Shown here piece after piece: positions 37,101 through 45,503 of a DNA stretch of 64,000 nucleotides. Below the pieces are notes generated by a model that saw only the letters and a list, made by a program, of their open reading frames with translations, did not search any database and was not told where the DNA came from. This DNA comes from an uncultured Bacteroidota bacterium (GTDB lineage: Bacteria; Bacteroidota; Bacteroidia; Flavobacteriales; Flavobacteriaceae), in the NCBI GenBank assembly GCA_902544085.1, contig CACCAP010000006.1, positions 47,159 to 111,158 of the forward strand, read 5' to 3'. How positions within the stretch are numbered: position 1 is the first letter of the stretch; each line of letters opens with the position of its first letter. A program made the position numbers and the translations under genes.

Positions 37101-38278
37101 TTTTTAAGCGCACTAATTCCTGGTAAAATCTTGCCCTCTAAACTTTCAAGCATTGCTCCGCCACCAGTTGAGACATAGCTTACTTCATTTTCAAGTTTAA
37201 ACTTCTTAACCGCTGCAACCGAGTCTCCCCCACCCACCAATGAAAAAGCGCCACTTTTCGTACTTTTTGAGATGGCTGTACCTATTTCTTTGGTTCCTTT
37301 GGAAAAGCTTTCAAGTTCAAAAACACCAACCGGACCATTCCATAAAATGGTTTTTGAGGACATAATAATTTTTTTAAAATTTTCTAATGATTTAGGCCCT
37401 GAGTCTAAGCCTTCATATTCATCGGGAATAGAGTCAATGGCAAATATTTTTGATTCTGCTCCTTCTTTAAATTCTTTTGCACAAACGACATCAATAGGTA
37501 AGTGAATTTTTGTGTTTTTTTGTTCTGCAAGCTCAAGAATACTCAATGCTTTTTTTGTCATTGAGTCCTCGTGTATTGATGATCCAATTTTTCCTCCTAA
37601 AGCTTTGATAAACGTGAATGACATTCCTCCGCCGATTATTATGTCGTCGACCTTGTCAATTATATTTTCAATAATCGGGATTTTTGATGAAATTTTCGAG
37701 CCCCCTAAAACAGCAAGGATTGGAGAGGCTCCATTGTTCATTACTTTTTTTAAAGCAAGAACTTCCTTTTCAAGTAGCTTTCCAAAAAACTTGTTTTCAA
37801 AATATTTTGCAACAACCGTGGTCGAAGCGTGCGCTCTGTGCGCTGTTCCAAAAGCATCATTCACGTAGCAGCTTGCATGCTGGGACAGCTTTTTGGAAAA
37901 CCTCTCATCACCCTGGGTTTCTTCACTATAAAAACGAAGATTTTCCAACAACAAAACCTCACCCATCAATAATTTTTGAGACATGTGCTCCGCTATTGGT
38001 CCAACACAATCAGTACAAAATTTAGTTTCTATTTTTAAAATCTTGTCAAGTTCTGATTTAATTTGAATTAATGAAAATTGATCTTCGAAACCATTGGGTC
38101 GCCCAAGATGACTCATTAATATACATGCTCCACCATCCTTAATTATTTTTGAAATGGTTGGAACAGCAGACTTAATTCTTGTTGTATCAGTAACCCTTCC
38201 TTTTTCAAGAGGAACGTTGAAATCAACCCTAATGAGCACTTTTTTTTCTTTAAAATTAAAATCATCGATGGTTCTCAT
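37097..38278 (-). CDS. pgk: Phosphoglycerate kinase
   Basis: 393 residues. RVDFNVPLEKG, ILMSHLGRPNG, AVLGGSKISSKI and the C-terminal SLVGGGDSVAAVKKF with STGGGAMLESLEGK are the family motifs. It transfers phosphate from 1,3-bisphosphoglycerate to ADP in glycolysis and runs in reverse in gluconeogenesis. A TATATTTG -7 box lies 8 nt before the ATG, so the leader must be very short. Confidence 0.98.
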   Translation of the reverse strand: MRTIDDFNFKEKKVLIRVDFNVPLEKGRVTDTTRIKSAVPTISKIIKDGGACILMSHLGRPNGFEDQFSLIQIKSELDKILKIETKFCTDCVGPIAEHMSQKLLMGEVLLLENLRFYSEETQGDERFSKKLSQHASCYVNDAFGTAHRAHASTTVVAKYFENKFFGKLLEKEVLALKKVMNNGASPILAVLGGSKISSKIPIIENIIDKVDDIIIGGGMSFTFIKALGGKIGSSIHEDSMTKKALSILELAEQKNTKIHLPIDVVCAKEFKEGAESKIFAIDSIPDEYEGLDSGPKSLENFKKIIMSSKTILWNGPVGVFELESFSKGTKEIGTAISKSTKSGAFSLVGGGDSVAAVKKFKLENEVSYVSTGGGAMLESLEGKILPGISALKK

Positions 38279-38286
38279 AATAGCTT

Positions 38287-38294
38287 CAAATATA
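38287..38294 (-). promoter_or_regulatory. -7 promoter box TATATTTG for pgk
   Basis: Minus-strand TATATTTG fits TAnnTTTG, with its 3' end 8 nt before the pgk ATG. It lies in the 54-nt divergent spacer between pgk and holB. No -33 TTTG is evident. Confidence 0.5.
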
Positions 38295-38332
38295 TGCTAT
38301 TTGTTAGTTTTAAATATTAAATTTAGTGGATA

Positions 38333-39352
38333 ATGGAAATCAAAAAAATAAGCGACGAACTAGAGAGAATTGTTGAGTCCAAAAGAATTCCTAATGCATT
38401 AATTTTTGAGACTGATGGGTTAAACTCTGAATTGGAAATGTCTTTAGAGTTTGCCAAAAAATTACTTTTATCTAATGAGCAAAATCCTGTGAACCAAAAT
38501 AGGATTGTAAAAGACCTACACTCTCTTTCATATCCAGATTTACACATCGTCTTTCCAATACCAATCTCAAACAATAAAAAAAAGGATCTTTATGATTACC
38601 ATTATAAAACCTGGTCTGAAATGGCACTAAAAAACAATATGAGGGTGTCTTTATCGAAGTGGAAAGAGACAATTTCATATGGGAATAAACAACCAATAAT
38701 AAACATAGATTCTGTAAGATCTGTAATCAAAAAATTAGCAGTTTCTTCTTTTCATTCTAATTTTAGGATTATAATTTTCTGGATGGCAGACAAAATGAAT
38801 GAAGAGGCATCTAATATGTTACTCAAAACAATTGAAGAGCCTGGACATGAAACAGTCTTTATATTATTGACAGAAGATATGAGAAAACTATTGCCAACTA
38901 TAGTTTCAAGATGTCAGGTTATTGGAAGCGGTGGAATAAATAAAAAAAGAACTGGAGCTCTTGAAAATAATGAGTTTGAAGCCCTTTTTAGTGATCTTAT
39001 GAGAAATGCCTTTCAGGCAAATAAAAACTCTAAAAGTTTGGCTCAACTTATAAACTGGTCTAGAATTGTGGGTAAAATGGACAAGCAGGATGCCCAGGGT
39101 TTTTTTAAATTTTCGATTGAGCTTTTAAGGCAGGCTTATTTAAAAAACATTGAAATTGAAGAGCTTGTATCGTTTAAACCAACAACAGAATTTAATTTTG
39201 ATGCATTTTCAAAATTTATCACAAAAAACAACATAGAAGAATTAAGTTCAGGATTTGAGAGCGCAATTTACGAATCGAGCAGAAACGTGAAGCTTTCAAT
39301 GATAGCCACAGACATTGCTTTTAAAACAACAAAACTCATACATGGAGGTTAA
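38333..39352 (+). CDS. holB: DNA polymerase III subunit delta prime
   Basis: 339 residues. The ALIFETDGLNSE start lacks a working Walker A, as usual for delta prime. ISIDSVR-like text (INIDSVRSVIKKLAVSS), EASNMLLKTIEEP and the SRC motif (TIVSRCQVI) are diagnostic. It is part of the clamp-loader complex. Its 3' end overlaps the next small gene by 11 nt. Confidence 0.92.
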   Translation: MEIKKISDELERIVESKRIPNALIFETDGLNSELEMSLEFAKKLLLSNEQNPVNQNRIVKDLHSLSYPDLHIVFPIPISNNKKKDLYDYHYKTWSEMALKNNMRVSLSKWKETISYGNKQPIINIDSVRSVIKKLAVSSFHSNFRIIIFWMADKMNEEASNMLLKTIEEPGHETVFILLTEDMRKLLPTIVSRCQVIGSGGINKKRTGALENNEFEALFSDLMRNAFQANKNSKSLAQLINWSRIVGKMDKQDAQGFFKFSIELLRQAYLKNIEIEELVSFKPTTEFNFDAFSKFITKNNIEELSSGFESAIYESSRNVKLSMIATDIAFKTTKLIHGG

Positions 39353-39587
39353 AAAAAACAAAAAAGATAAAAACGACAAACTGTATAGGTATGCTGTGTT
39401 ATACATAGGAACTGCTTTTATGATGGTTTCACCATTTTTTATTGATTCAAATGAGGGAAAAATTGGGATGCTGATTGGCCTTGCGCTCATTACAATTCAA
39501 ACACAAAAAACAAAACAATACAATCTATCTTTACTCAATTTGGTTGGTTTTTGTGGATATCTATTTTCATTGATCAAAAACCTTTAG
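39342..39587 (+). CDS. Small membrane protein of unknown function
   Basis: 81 residues from the ATG at 39342, inside the end of holB; a TTG at 39315 is the alternative. A very basic N-terminus (MEVKKNKKDKNDKL) is followed by three hydrophobic stretches (YAVLYIGTAFMMVSPFF, IGMLIGLALITIQ, LNLVGFCGYLFSLI). I do not recognise a named family. The overlap with holB argues for real, coupled translation. Confidence 0.65.
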   Translation: MEVKKNKKDKNDKLYRYAVLYIGTAFMMVSPFFIDSNEGKIGMLIGLALITIQTQKTKQYNLSLLNLVGFCGYLFSLIKNL

Positions 39588-39592
39588 CTGTT

Positions 39593-39610
39593 TTGTTGTA
39601 TTTACAACAA
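39593..39610. other. Perfect 8-bp inverted repeat in a 123-nt intergenic gap
   Basis: TTGTTGTA-TT-TACAACAA lies between the small membrane protein gene and the convergent methyltransferase gene. There is no following T-run on either strand, so it is a weak terminator candidate; a dimeric-protein site is the other reading. Nothing else was seen in 39588-39710. Confidence 0.35.
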
Positions 39611-39710
39611 TTTGTGTTTAGAAAAACTTGTATACTTTGCGTTTAAGGCTGATTAAAGGTTTTTTAGGGTTATGGTTTAATTCGGTCACGAAAACAGCGT
39701 AAAAGGCTTA

Positions 39711-40526
39711 TTAGTTCGTTTTTTCAAAAATAAATATGTTTGAGCTATATTCTTTGGAGAACATAGCTAGTAAATTGGAAAGAACACCAATAAAAAAACC
39801 AAATAAATAATACATTCTGGTTCCTTTATATTTTTCGGATAGAATCGAAACATAAATTGAATCTAAGATCATTGGTTTTGTTGACAAGTGTTTAAACCCG
39901 TATTTTTCTACGGTTTGTAAAATACCTTTTTTATTATAGTGAACCCTGTGTCTAGGCACATCATACGCGGCCCAAAAAGTCTTATAATATTTTGAATCAA
40001 AAGAATCATGGTTTGGCAGCGCCACAATGAGTATTCCTTTATCTTGTAAATTTTTTCTAGACAAAATTAAGGTTTGGCTAATATCATTAATGTGCTCAAG
40101 TGAGTGCCAAAATGTGATAACATTAACCGGTTTTGAAACAGACTCAAGCTTGTCATAAACCTTTATGTTCTTAGAGATTAACTCTTTTTGAACAGAATGT
40201 ATAAGTTCCACCCCGTAAACTTCAAAACCTCTTTTTTTTGCAGACAAAAGAAACTTGCCTCTTCCACAACCAAAGTCCAATAGTTTGTTTTTATCTTTTA
40301 ATAATCTTGACACAAGCTTTGTTTTTCTGAAAACCATAAATCTTGACGAGAGATCATAAAGGATAGACAGAACCGATTTGGAGCTACTGTGTGAGTAGTA
40401 GTTTTTTGAATCATAATAACGCCCTAGATCATGGGTGTTTGTTTTGGGTAAGGTGGTGAGCACTCCTTTTGAAACCTTTTTTATTTCAAAACTTTCTCCT
40501 GTCAAAAAATGGTCTTTAACTATCAT
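39711..40526 (-). CDS. Class I SAM-dependent methyltransferase
   Basis: 271 residues from the ATG at 40526. The longer frame would begin with TTG at 40553 and translate the parS site (FHVKQ), which is unlikely. Motif I is clear (KLLDFGCGRGKFLLSA), followed by GVELIHSVQ and FWHSLEHI, the Methyltransf_23 pattern; a hydrophobic segment (YYLFGFFIGVLSNLLAMF) sits near the C-terminus. Similar enzymes modify lipids or glycans; the substrate here is unknown. The start is 27 nt after the mnmG stop, with parS in between. Confidence 0.82.
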   Translation of the reverse strand: MIVKDHFLTGESFEIKKVSKGVLTTLPKTNTHDLGRYYDSKNYYSHSSSKSVLSILYDLSSRFMVFRKTKLVSRLLKDKNKLLDFGCGRGKFLLSAKKRGFEVYGVELIHSVQKELISKNIKVYDKLESVSKPVNVITFWHSLEHINDISQTLILSRKNLQDKGILIVALPNHDSFDSKYYKTFWAAYDVPRHRVHYNKKGILQTVEKYGFKHLSTKPMILDSIYVSILSEKYKGTRMYYLFGFFIGVLSNLLAMFSKEYSSNIFIFEKTN

Positions 40527-40536
40527 TTTTAAATTT

Positions 40537-40552
40537 TGTTTCACGTGAAACA
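40537..40552. promoter_or_regulatory. parS: parS site (ParB binding), copy 1
   Basis: A perfect 16-bp palindrome TGTTTCACGTGAAACA, identical to the near-universal bacterial parS consensus. It lies directly after the mnmG stop codon. A second identical copy lies at the other end of mnmG. ParB-CTP loads at such sites to organise the origin region for segregation. Confidence 0.93.
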
Positions 40553-40553
40553 A

Positions 40554-42425
40554 TTATCTGCCCATAAAAACCAGCATCGCGCTTATGTCTGCGGGCGAGA
40601 CACCGCTAATCCTAGATGCCTGAGATAGAGACACGGGTTTAATCTTGTCTAGTTTTGACTTTGCTTCAGACGACAAACACTTTAGTCTGGAATAATCAAA
40701 ATTTGTTGGTATAGAAATATTTTCTAAGGCATTTAGTTTTTCTGCATTTGAACTCTCTTTGTTAATATACCCAGAATATTTGACCTGAATTTCTACCTGT
40801 TCTATAATTTCATCTTTTACATCATTGTCTATTATGTAGTTTGAAAGAGCTTCAATTGATGATATGTCGCTAAACGAGATCTGAGGTCTAGAAAAAAGTT
40901 TAAAAAGTTTCATAGACTGAGATATGGGAGAGGAGCCTTTTTTGATAAGTATATCATTTATTTGCTCAGGCTTGATGCTTAAGTTTTTAATAAAAACCAT
41001 CATATCTTCTGTTTTTTTCTTTTTTGATAGAACAATAGATAGGCGGTCATTTGACGCCAAACCTATATTATTTGACAACTCCGTCAAACGAAGGTCTGCG
41101 TTGTCTTGCCGCAAAAGCATTCTAAACTCTGCCCTTGATGTAAACATCCTGTAGGGCTCTTCAGTTCCTTTAGTGATTAAGTCGTCAATTAAAACCCCAA
41201 TATAAGCTTCGTTCCTTTTTAAAATAAATGGGGCTTTGTTAGAAATCTTGAGTGAGGCATTTATTCCTGCCATGAGACCTTGAGAAGCAGCTTCCTCATA
41301 CCCAGTTGTACCATTTATTTGTCCCGCAAAGAAAAGGCCATCAACAAGCTTGGTTTCTAATGAGTGTTTAAGCTGTGTAGGAGGGAAATAATCATACTCA
41401 ATGGCGTAACCAGGTCTAAAAAATTTAACATCTTCAAACCCTGGAACTGATTTTAAGGCTTTGTACTGAACTTCTTCTGGCAATGAAGTTGAGAAGCCAT
41501 TTACATAAACCTCAACAGTGTTCCATCCTTCTGGCTCTACAAATATTTGGTGTCTGTCTTTTTCAGAGAAACGGCTAATTTTATCTTCAACAGACGGACA
41601 GTATCTTGGCCCAACACTTTTAATTCTTCCATTAAACATTGGGGATCGATCGAAACCTTCTCTTAGAAGATCATGAGTTTTGGGGTTAGTATACGTAACA
41701 TAACAGCTTCTTTGTTTCGAGAGTGTTGGTGAGGAGGGGAGATAAGAGAATTTACCAGGGTTGATGTCGCCTGGTTGCTCTTCCATTTTGTTATAATTAA
41801 GGGTCCTTCCATCCATCCGAGGTGGTGTCCCTGTCTTCATTCTTCCAGAGATAAACCCCAAAGAAGTTAAGTTTTCAGTAATTCCAAATGAAGCTTTTTC
41901 ACCAACTCTACCTCCGCCAAATTGTTTTTCTCCGACATGGATTAGACCGTTTAGGAATGTTCCATTGGTTAGTATCACTGTCTTCGATTTAATCTTTAAG
42001 CCTAGTTGTGTAACAACACCTTTGATCGTTTTGTTATCGACAATTAAACCAATAACCGAGTCTTGGTAAAAATCTAGATTGGGGGTATCCTCTAACAATT
42101 CTCTCCATTTTTGAGAAAACATCATTCTGTCTGATTGAGCACGTGGGCTCCACACAGCTGGTCCTTTTGACTTGTTCAACATTTTGAACTGTATGGCTGA
42201 GTAATCTGTTACAATTCCGCTATAACCACCAAGCGCATCAATTTCCTTTATTATTTGACCCTTCGCAATTCCGCCCATAGCAGGGTTGCAAGACATTTGT
42301 GCAATGTTTTGTAGGTTCATCGTGATAAGCAGGGTTTTAGAACCCATGTTTGCCGCTGCAGCTGCTGCTTCACTTCCAGCGTGACCGGCGCCAACCACTA
42401 TTATATCATACTCTTCATTAAACAT
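40554..42425 (-). CDS. mnmG: tRNA uridine-5-carboxymethylaminomethyl synthase MnmG (GidA)
   Basis: 623 residues. The FAD-binding VVGAGHAGSEAAAAAANMG at the N-terminus, CNPAMGGIAKGQI, GTFLNGLIHVG, and TGYEEAASQGLMAGINA are the family signatures; the C-terminal helical domain ends ISGVSPADISAMLVFMG. It works with MnmE on U34 of tRNA. The ATG is 1 nt after the ybeY stop, and parS sites lie just outside both ends. mnmG is origin-linked in many bacteria. Confidence 0.98.
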   Translation of the reverse strand: MFNEEYDIIVVGAGHAGSEAAAAAANMGSKTLLITMNLQNIAQMSCNPAMGGIAKGQIIKEIDALGGYSGIVTDYSAIQFKMLNKSKGPAVWSPRAQSDRMMFSQKWRELLEDTPNLDFYQDSVIGLIVDNKTIKGVVTQLGLKIKSKTVILTNGTFLNGLIHVGEKQFGGGRVGEKASFGITENLTSLGFISGRMKTGTPPRMDGRTLNYNKMEEQPGDINPGKFSYLPSSPTLSKQRSCYVTYTNPKTHDLLREGFDRSPMFNGRIKSVGPRYCPSVEDKISRFSEKDRHQIFVEPEGWNTVEVYVNGFSTSLPEEVQYKALKSVPGFEDVKFFRPGYAIEYDYFPPTQLKHSLETKLVDGLFFAGQINGTTGYEEAASQGLMAGINASLKISNKAPFILKRNEAYIGVLIDDLITKGTEEPYRMFTSRAEFRMLLRQDNADLRLTELSNNIGLASNDRLSIVLSKKKKTEDMMVFIKNLSIKPEQINDILIKKGSSPISQSMKLFKLFSRPQISFSDISSIEALSNYIIDNDVKDEIIEQVEIQVKYSGYINKESSNAEKLNALENISIPTNFDYSRLKCLSSEAKSKLDKIKPVSLSQASRISGVSPADISAMLVFMGR

Positions 42426-42426
42426 A

Positions 42427-42849
42427 CTACACTTGTTTCACGTGAAACATCTTTAGCGCATCTGTTTCTTTTTGCGACATAATTAGTTTCTCTTTTTCTG
42501 TTTTGTCATTATATCCAATAATGTGAAGCAAACCATGAACCATAACTCTTTTTAATTCTTCGTCAAAACCTACAGCGTATATTTTTGAGTTATCCATAAC
42601 CCTGTCTATGCTAATAGCAATATTACCTGATATTTTATCGCCTTCTAATTCCCCAAAGGTGATAACATCAGTGAAATAATTGTGTTTAAGGTATTTTTTA
42701 TTCATAACTAAGAGCTCTTGGTCGCTTACAAATGAAAACACCAAGTCATGGATCAAACAATTTTCAGCAGCAGCAACATCGAAAAGCCACCTTGAAAAAG
42801 CTCCATGGTTTTCAATCTTGAAATCTGTATTGTAAACAAAATCAATCAC
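42427..42849 (-). CDS. ybeY: Endoribonuclease YbeY (rRNA maturation)
   Basis: 140 residues starting with GTG at 42849; no in-frame ATG is available upstream. The zinc motif reads HGLLHIIGYNDKT: the first two His match HGxxHxxGxxH and the third position is Asp, as in many Bacteroidota YbeY proteins. It takes part in 16S rRNA processing and ribosome quality control. A TATATTTG -7 box lies 14 nt upstream (42864-42871). The C-terminus MFHVKQV is encoded by parS copy 2. Confidence 0.92.
   Translation of the reverse strand: MIDFVYNTDFKIENHGAFSRWLFDVAAAENCLIHDLVFSFVSDQELLVMNKKYLKHNYFTDVITFGELEGDKISGNIAISIDRVMDNSKIYAVGFDEELKRVMVHGLLHIIGYNDKTEKEKLIMSQKETDALKMFHVKQV
42434..42449. promoter_or_regulatory. 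parS: parS site (ParB binding), copy 2, inside ybeY
   Basis: A second perfect TGTTTCACGTGAAACA. It lies within the ybeY coding region, where it is read as the C-terminal residues M-F-H-V-K-Q, so the protein end is dictated by the partition site. It lies 1.9 kb from copy 1. Confidence 0.93.
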
Positions 42850-42863
42850 TTAAAAATTTTTTG

Positions 42864-42871
42864 CAAATATA
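42864..42871 (-). promoter_or_regulatory. -7 promoter box TATATTTG for ybeY
   Basis: Minus-strand TATATTTG matches TAnnTTTG and ends 14 nt before the GTG start of ybeY. It lies in the 73-nt divergent spacer with the alkane monooxygenase gene. Confidence 0.5.
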
Positions 42872-42910
42872 TAAGGTCCAAGCATATTATAAAAAAGGTA
42901 CATGATTTTA

Positions 42911-42918
42911 TATATTTG
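42911..42918 (+). promoter_or_regulatory. -7 promoter box TATATTTG for the alkane monooxygenase
   Basis: TATATTTG ends 4 nt before the GTG at 42923. If it is the -7 element, transcription begins at or beside the start codon, giving a leaderless message, and the ATG at 42902 would not be transcribed. Confidence 0.5.
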
Positions 42919-42922
42919 CCAT

Positions 42923-43972
42923 GTGAAAGACTTAAAATACTTGGCAGCCTACACAATTCCTTTAGCATGTGTCATCTCCTTCTTGTCTAACGGAGTTCTG
43001 ACTTACTCTGCAGTCATATATGCGTTTGTTGTAATTCCTGTTATGGAATTGATTGTGGGTGAAGATAACGTAAACCTAGGCGAGGAAGACATAAAGAGCA
43101 GGGGTGTAAATAAAATTTTTGACATAATGCTTTACATAAATGTTCCAATAGTTTACTCTATGATTTTTTGGGGGTTTTATATAGTGGCAAACAACAATTA
43201 CACGGTTTTTGAAATTGTTGGAATTACACTTTCGTGTGGTGTTCTCCTCGCTACAAACGCAATCAATGTTGCTCACGAATTGGGACACAGATCGTCTTTA
43301 TTTGAAAAAACCTTATCCAAAACACTATTACTGCCGTGTCTTTATATGCACTTCTTTATTGAGCATAACTTTGGGCACCACACAAATGTTGGTACGCCAA
43401 AGGATGGGGCATCAGCAAGATACAAGCAAAGTGTCTACGGTTTTTGGTTTACGTCTGTAACAAAACAATACATAGACGCCTGGATAAAACAAAAAAAGCT
43501 TCTAAACCGCTCTAAATCAGCGTTTTATTCAATTAAAAATGATATGCTTTGGTATTTGGTAATTCAGTCTCTCTACCTGTTTGGGGTCTGGTTTGTTTTT
43601 GGGAGTGCGGCGTTAATTTTTTGCATATGCATAGGCATAATCTCTTTCTTATTTCTTGAAACCATAAACTACATAGAGCATTATGGTTTAAGGAGGGTTA
43701 AAACTGAATCCGGCAGATACGAAAGAGTTCAAACGTGTCACTCGTGGAACTCCAACCACAGCATTGGCAGAATAGTTTTATACGAGCTGACTCGACACAG
43801 CGATCATCATTACAAATCGTCGAAAAAATATCAAATTCTCGATTGTTATGATGAAAGCCCTCAGCTCCCATATGGATACCCGACATCTATTCTTCTAAGC
43901 CTTGTTCCGCCATTGTGGTTTAATATAATGAACAAGCGGGTTCCAGAAAGAATGAAAAAAATAAAGGACTAA
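42923..43972 (+). CDS. alkB: Alkane 1-monooxygenase (AlkB family)
   Basis: 349 residues from GTG 42923 (KDLKYLAAYTIPL start); an ATG at 42902 would add 7 residues but overlaps the promoter box. An integral-membrane di-iron hydroxylase: the His clusters are HELGHR, HNFGHHTNVG, NYIEHYG and RHSDHHYKSSKKYQ, with about six membrane helices between. It hydroxylates the terminal carbon of medium-chain alkanes or related lipids and needs a rubredoxin or ferredoxin electron donor, none of which is adjacent. Its stop overlaps the gltX ATG (TAATG). Confidence 0.9.
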   Translation: MKDLKYLAAYTIPLACVISFLSNGVLTYSAVIYAFVVIPVMELIVGEDNVNLGEEDIKSRGVNKIFDIMLYINVPIVYSMIFWGFYIVANNNYTVFEIVGITLSCGVLLATNAINVAHELGHRSSLFEKTLSKTLLLPCLYMHFFIEHNFGHHTNVGTPKDGASARYKQSVYGFWFTSVTKQYIDAWIKQKKLLNRSKSAFYSIKNDMLWYLVIQSLYLFGVWFVFGSAALIFCICIGIISFLFLETINYIEHYGLRRVKTESGRYERVQTCHSWNSNHSIGRIVLYELTRHSDHHYKSSKKYQILDCYDESPQLPYGYPTSILLSLVPPLWFNIMNKRVPERMKKIKD

Positions 43973-45444
43973 TGTCTGATGATATTCGTGTTAGATTTGC
44001 GCCAAGCCCTACAGGGCCCCTACATGTTGGTGGATTAAGAGCCGCTCTCTACAATTATTTACACGCAAAAAAAAATAACGGAACGTTTATTTTAAGGGTT
44101 GAGGATACGGATCAAAAGAGAGAAGTTGGCGGCAGCTATGAATACATCGAGGAGTCTTTGAGGTGGTGTGGATTGATACCAGATGAGTCCCCTTCAAGGG
44201 GTGGAGATTTCGGCCCATACAAACAAAGCCAAAGAAAGAATATTTATAAAAAACATATTGAAGCCCTAGTAGAAAAAGGGGCTGCGTATTACGCTTTCGA
44301 TAAGGCTGAGGACTTAGATATGCATAGAAAAAATCATGAAAAAAAAGGAAAGACTTTTATTTATAATGCGCACAACAGGCTAAAGCTTGTAAACTCGTTG
44401 TCTTTAGACAAAAACAAAGTTGAAAAACTTTTAAAAAGAGTGCCGTATGTGGTTCGATATAAAATGCCAGATAACAAGATGGTTGTTTTTAAAGATGAAA
44501 TCCGCGGTAAAATTGAGGTTTCATCAAGAGAGCTTGACGATAAAGTTCTTTTTAAGTCTGATAAAATGCCTACATATCATTTCGCAAACGTTGTTGATGA
44601 CCACATGATGAAAATAACACATGTTATAAGGGGAGAGGAGTGGCTACCCTCACTTCCTTTACATGTACTTTTGTATCAGTCTTTTGGATGGGAGCCCCCC
44701 GTCTTTGCACACATTCCGTTAATATTAAAACCCACAGGAAAAGGCAAGCTTTCAAAAAGAGATGGTGAAAAGTTTGGGCACCCCGTGTTTCCGCTTGAAT
44801 GGCGAAGCGGGGATGAAAAACATCTGGGATTTAAAGAATTTGGCATTTTACCAGAGGCTTTAATAAACTACATGGCTCTATTAGGATGGTCGAAAGAAGA
44901 CACTAAGGAAATTTATTCTTTGCCCGAACTAATGGGTTTGTTTGAGATTACGTCGGTTGGAAAAAGTGGGGCAAAATTTGATTTTGAGAAACTGCTCTGG
45001 ATAAACGCACAACACATACAAAGGATGTCTTCAGAAGAAATTATTAAAAGGCTTTCATCATTAAATACGGGAAAAAAATTTAATATAACAAAAGAAGCTA
45101 TTGATCTAATTAAGCCACGAGTTGAAAGATTAGCCGATATTGACATTGACTTTGGGTATTTGTTTGAACCCCAAAAAATTGATCCCTCCCTAGAAAAGAA
45201 AATATTAAACGATGACTCAAAGGTTTTCTTAAAAGATTATTCTTCTATGCTTGAAAAAAGGTTTGAGGGCGCACCTCAGCTTAAGGAAGATCTTGGTCAA
45301 TGTTCGAAAATTGGATTTGGCAAGTCAATGGGGGCAATGAGGCTTTGTCTTGTCGGAAAATTAGCTGGCCCTGATTTGTTCGAACTAATGATCTTTTTAG
45401 GTAAAAAAGAGGTGTTGAAAAGGATTCGGTCTGTTATTGCATAA
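43972..45444 (+). CDS. gltX: Glutamyl-tRNA synthetase
   Basis: 490 residues, class I. The HIGH-type motif reads PSPTGPLHVGGLRAALYNYL and the KMSKS-type motif KLSKRDG. The absence of a glutamine-specific pattern and the separate glnS in this window argue for a discriminating GluRS. It shares its first base with the alkB stop codon, so the two are coupled. Confidence 0.96.
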   Translation: MSDDIRVRFAPSPTGPLHVGGLRAALYNYLHAKKNNGTFILRVEDTDQKREVGGSYEYIEESLRWCGLIPDESPSRGGDFGPYKQSQRKNIYKKHIEALVEKGAAYYAFDKAEDLDMHRKNHEKKGKTFIYNAHNRLKLVNSLSLDKNKVEKLLKRVPYVVRYKMPDNKMVVFKDEIRGKIEVSSRELDDKVLFKSDKMPTYHFANVVDDHMMKITHVIRGEEWLPSLPLHVLLYQSFGWEPPVFAHIPLILKPTGKGKLSKRDGEKFGHPVFPLEWRSGDEKHLGFKEFGILPEALINYMALLGWSKEDTKEIYSLPELMGLFEITSVGKSGAKFDFEKLLWINAQHIQRMSSEEIIKRLSSLNTGKKFNITKEAIDLIKPRVERLADIDIDFGYLFEPQKIDPSLEKKILNDDSKVFLKDYSSMLEKRFEGAPQLKEDLGQCSKIGFGKSMGAMRLCLVGKLAGPDLFELMIFLGKKEVLKRIRSVIA

Positions 45445-45455
45445 TTAGTAACAAT

Positions 45456-45495
45456 TTCATAATTAATTTTTTCTGAAAAATTCGTAAATTATGAA
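45456..45495. other. Long two-part inverted repeat between gltX and the SPFH gene
   Basis: An outer stem of 9 bp (TTCATAATT with AATTATGAA) encloses an inner stem of 7 bp (AATTTTT with AAAAATT) around a TCTG loop, with a 4-nt bulge (CGTA). It begins 11 nt after the gltX stop and ends 8 nt before the next ATG. It has no run of T after it, so a leader element or weak terminator is more likely than a classic terminator. Confidence 0.45.
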
Positions 45496-45503
45496 GAAAA
45501 ACT

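Noticed and set aside
40524..40553. Longer methyltransferase start giving an N-terminus with FHVKQ
   Set aside because: The start codon would be TTG and the extra residues are only the translated parS palindrome; the ATG at 40526 is the better start.
42427..42849. YbeY inactivated by loss of the third metal-binding His
   Set aside because: The Asp/Asn at that position is, to my knowledge, common in Bacteroidota YbeY, so it is not evidence of decay.
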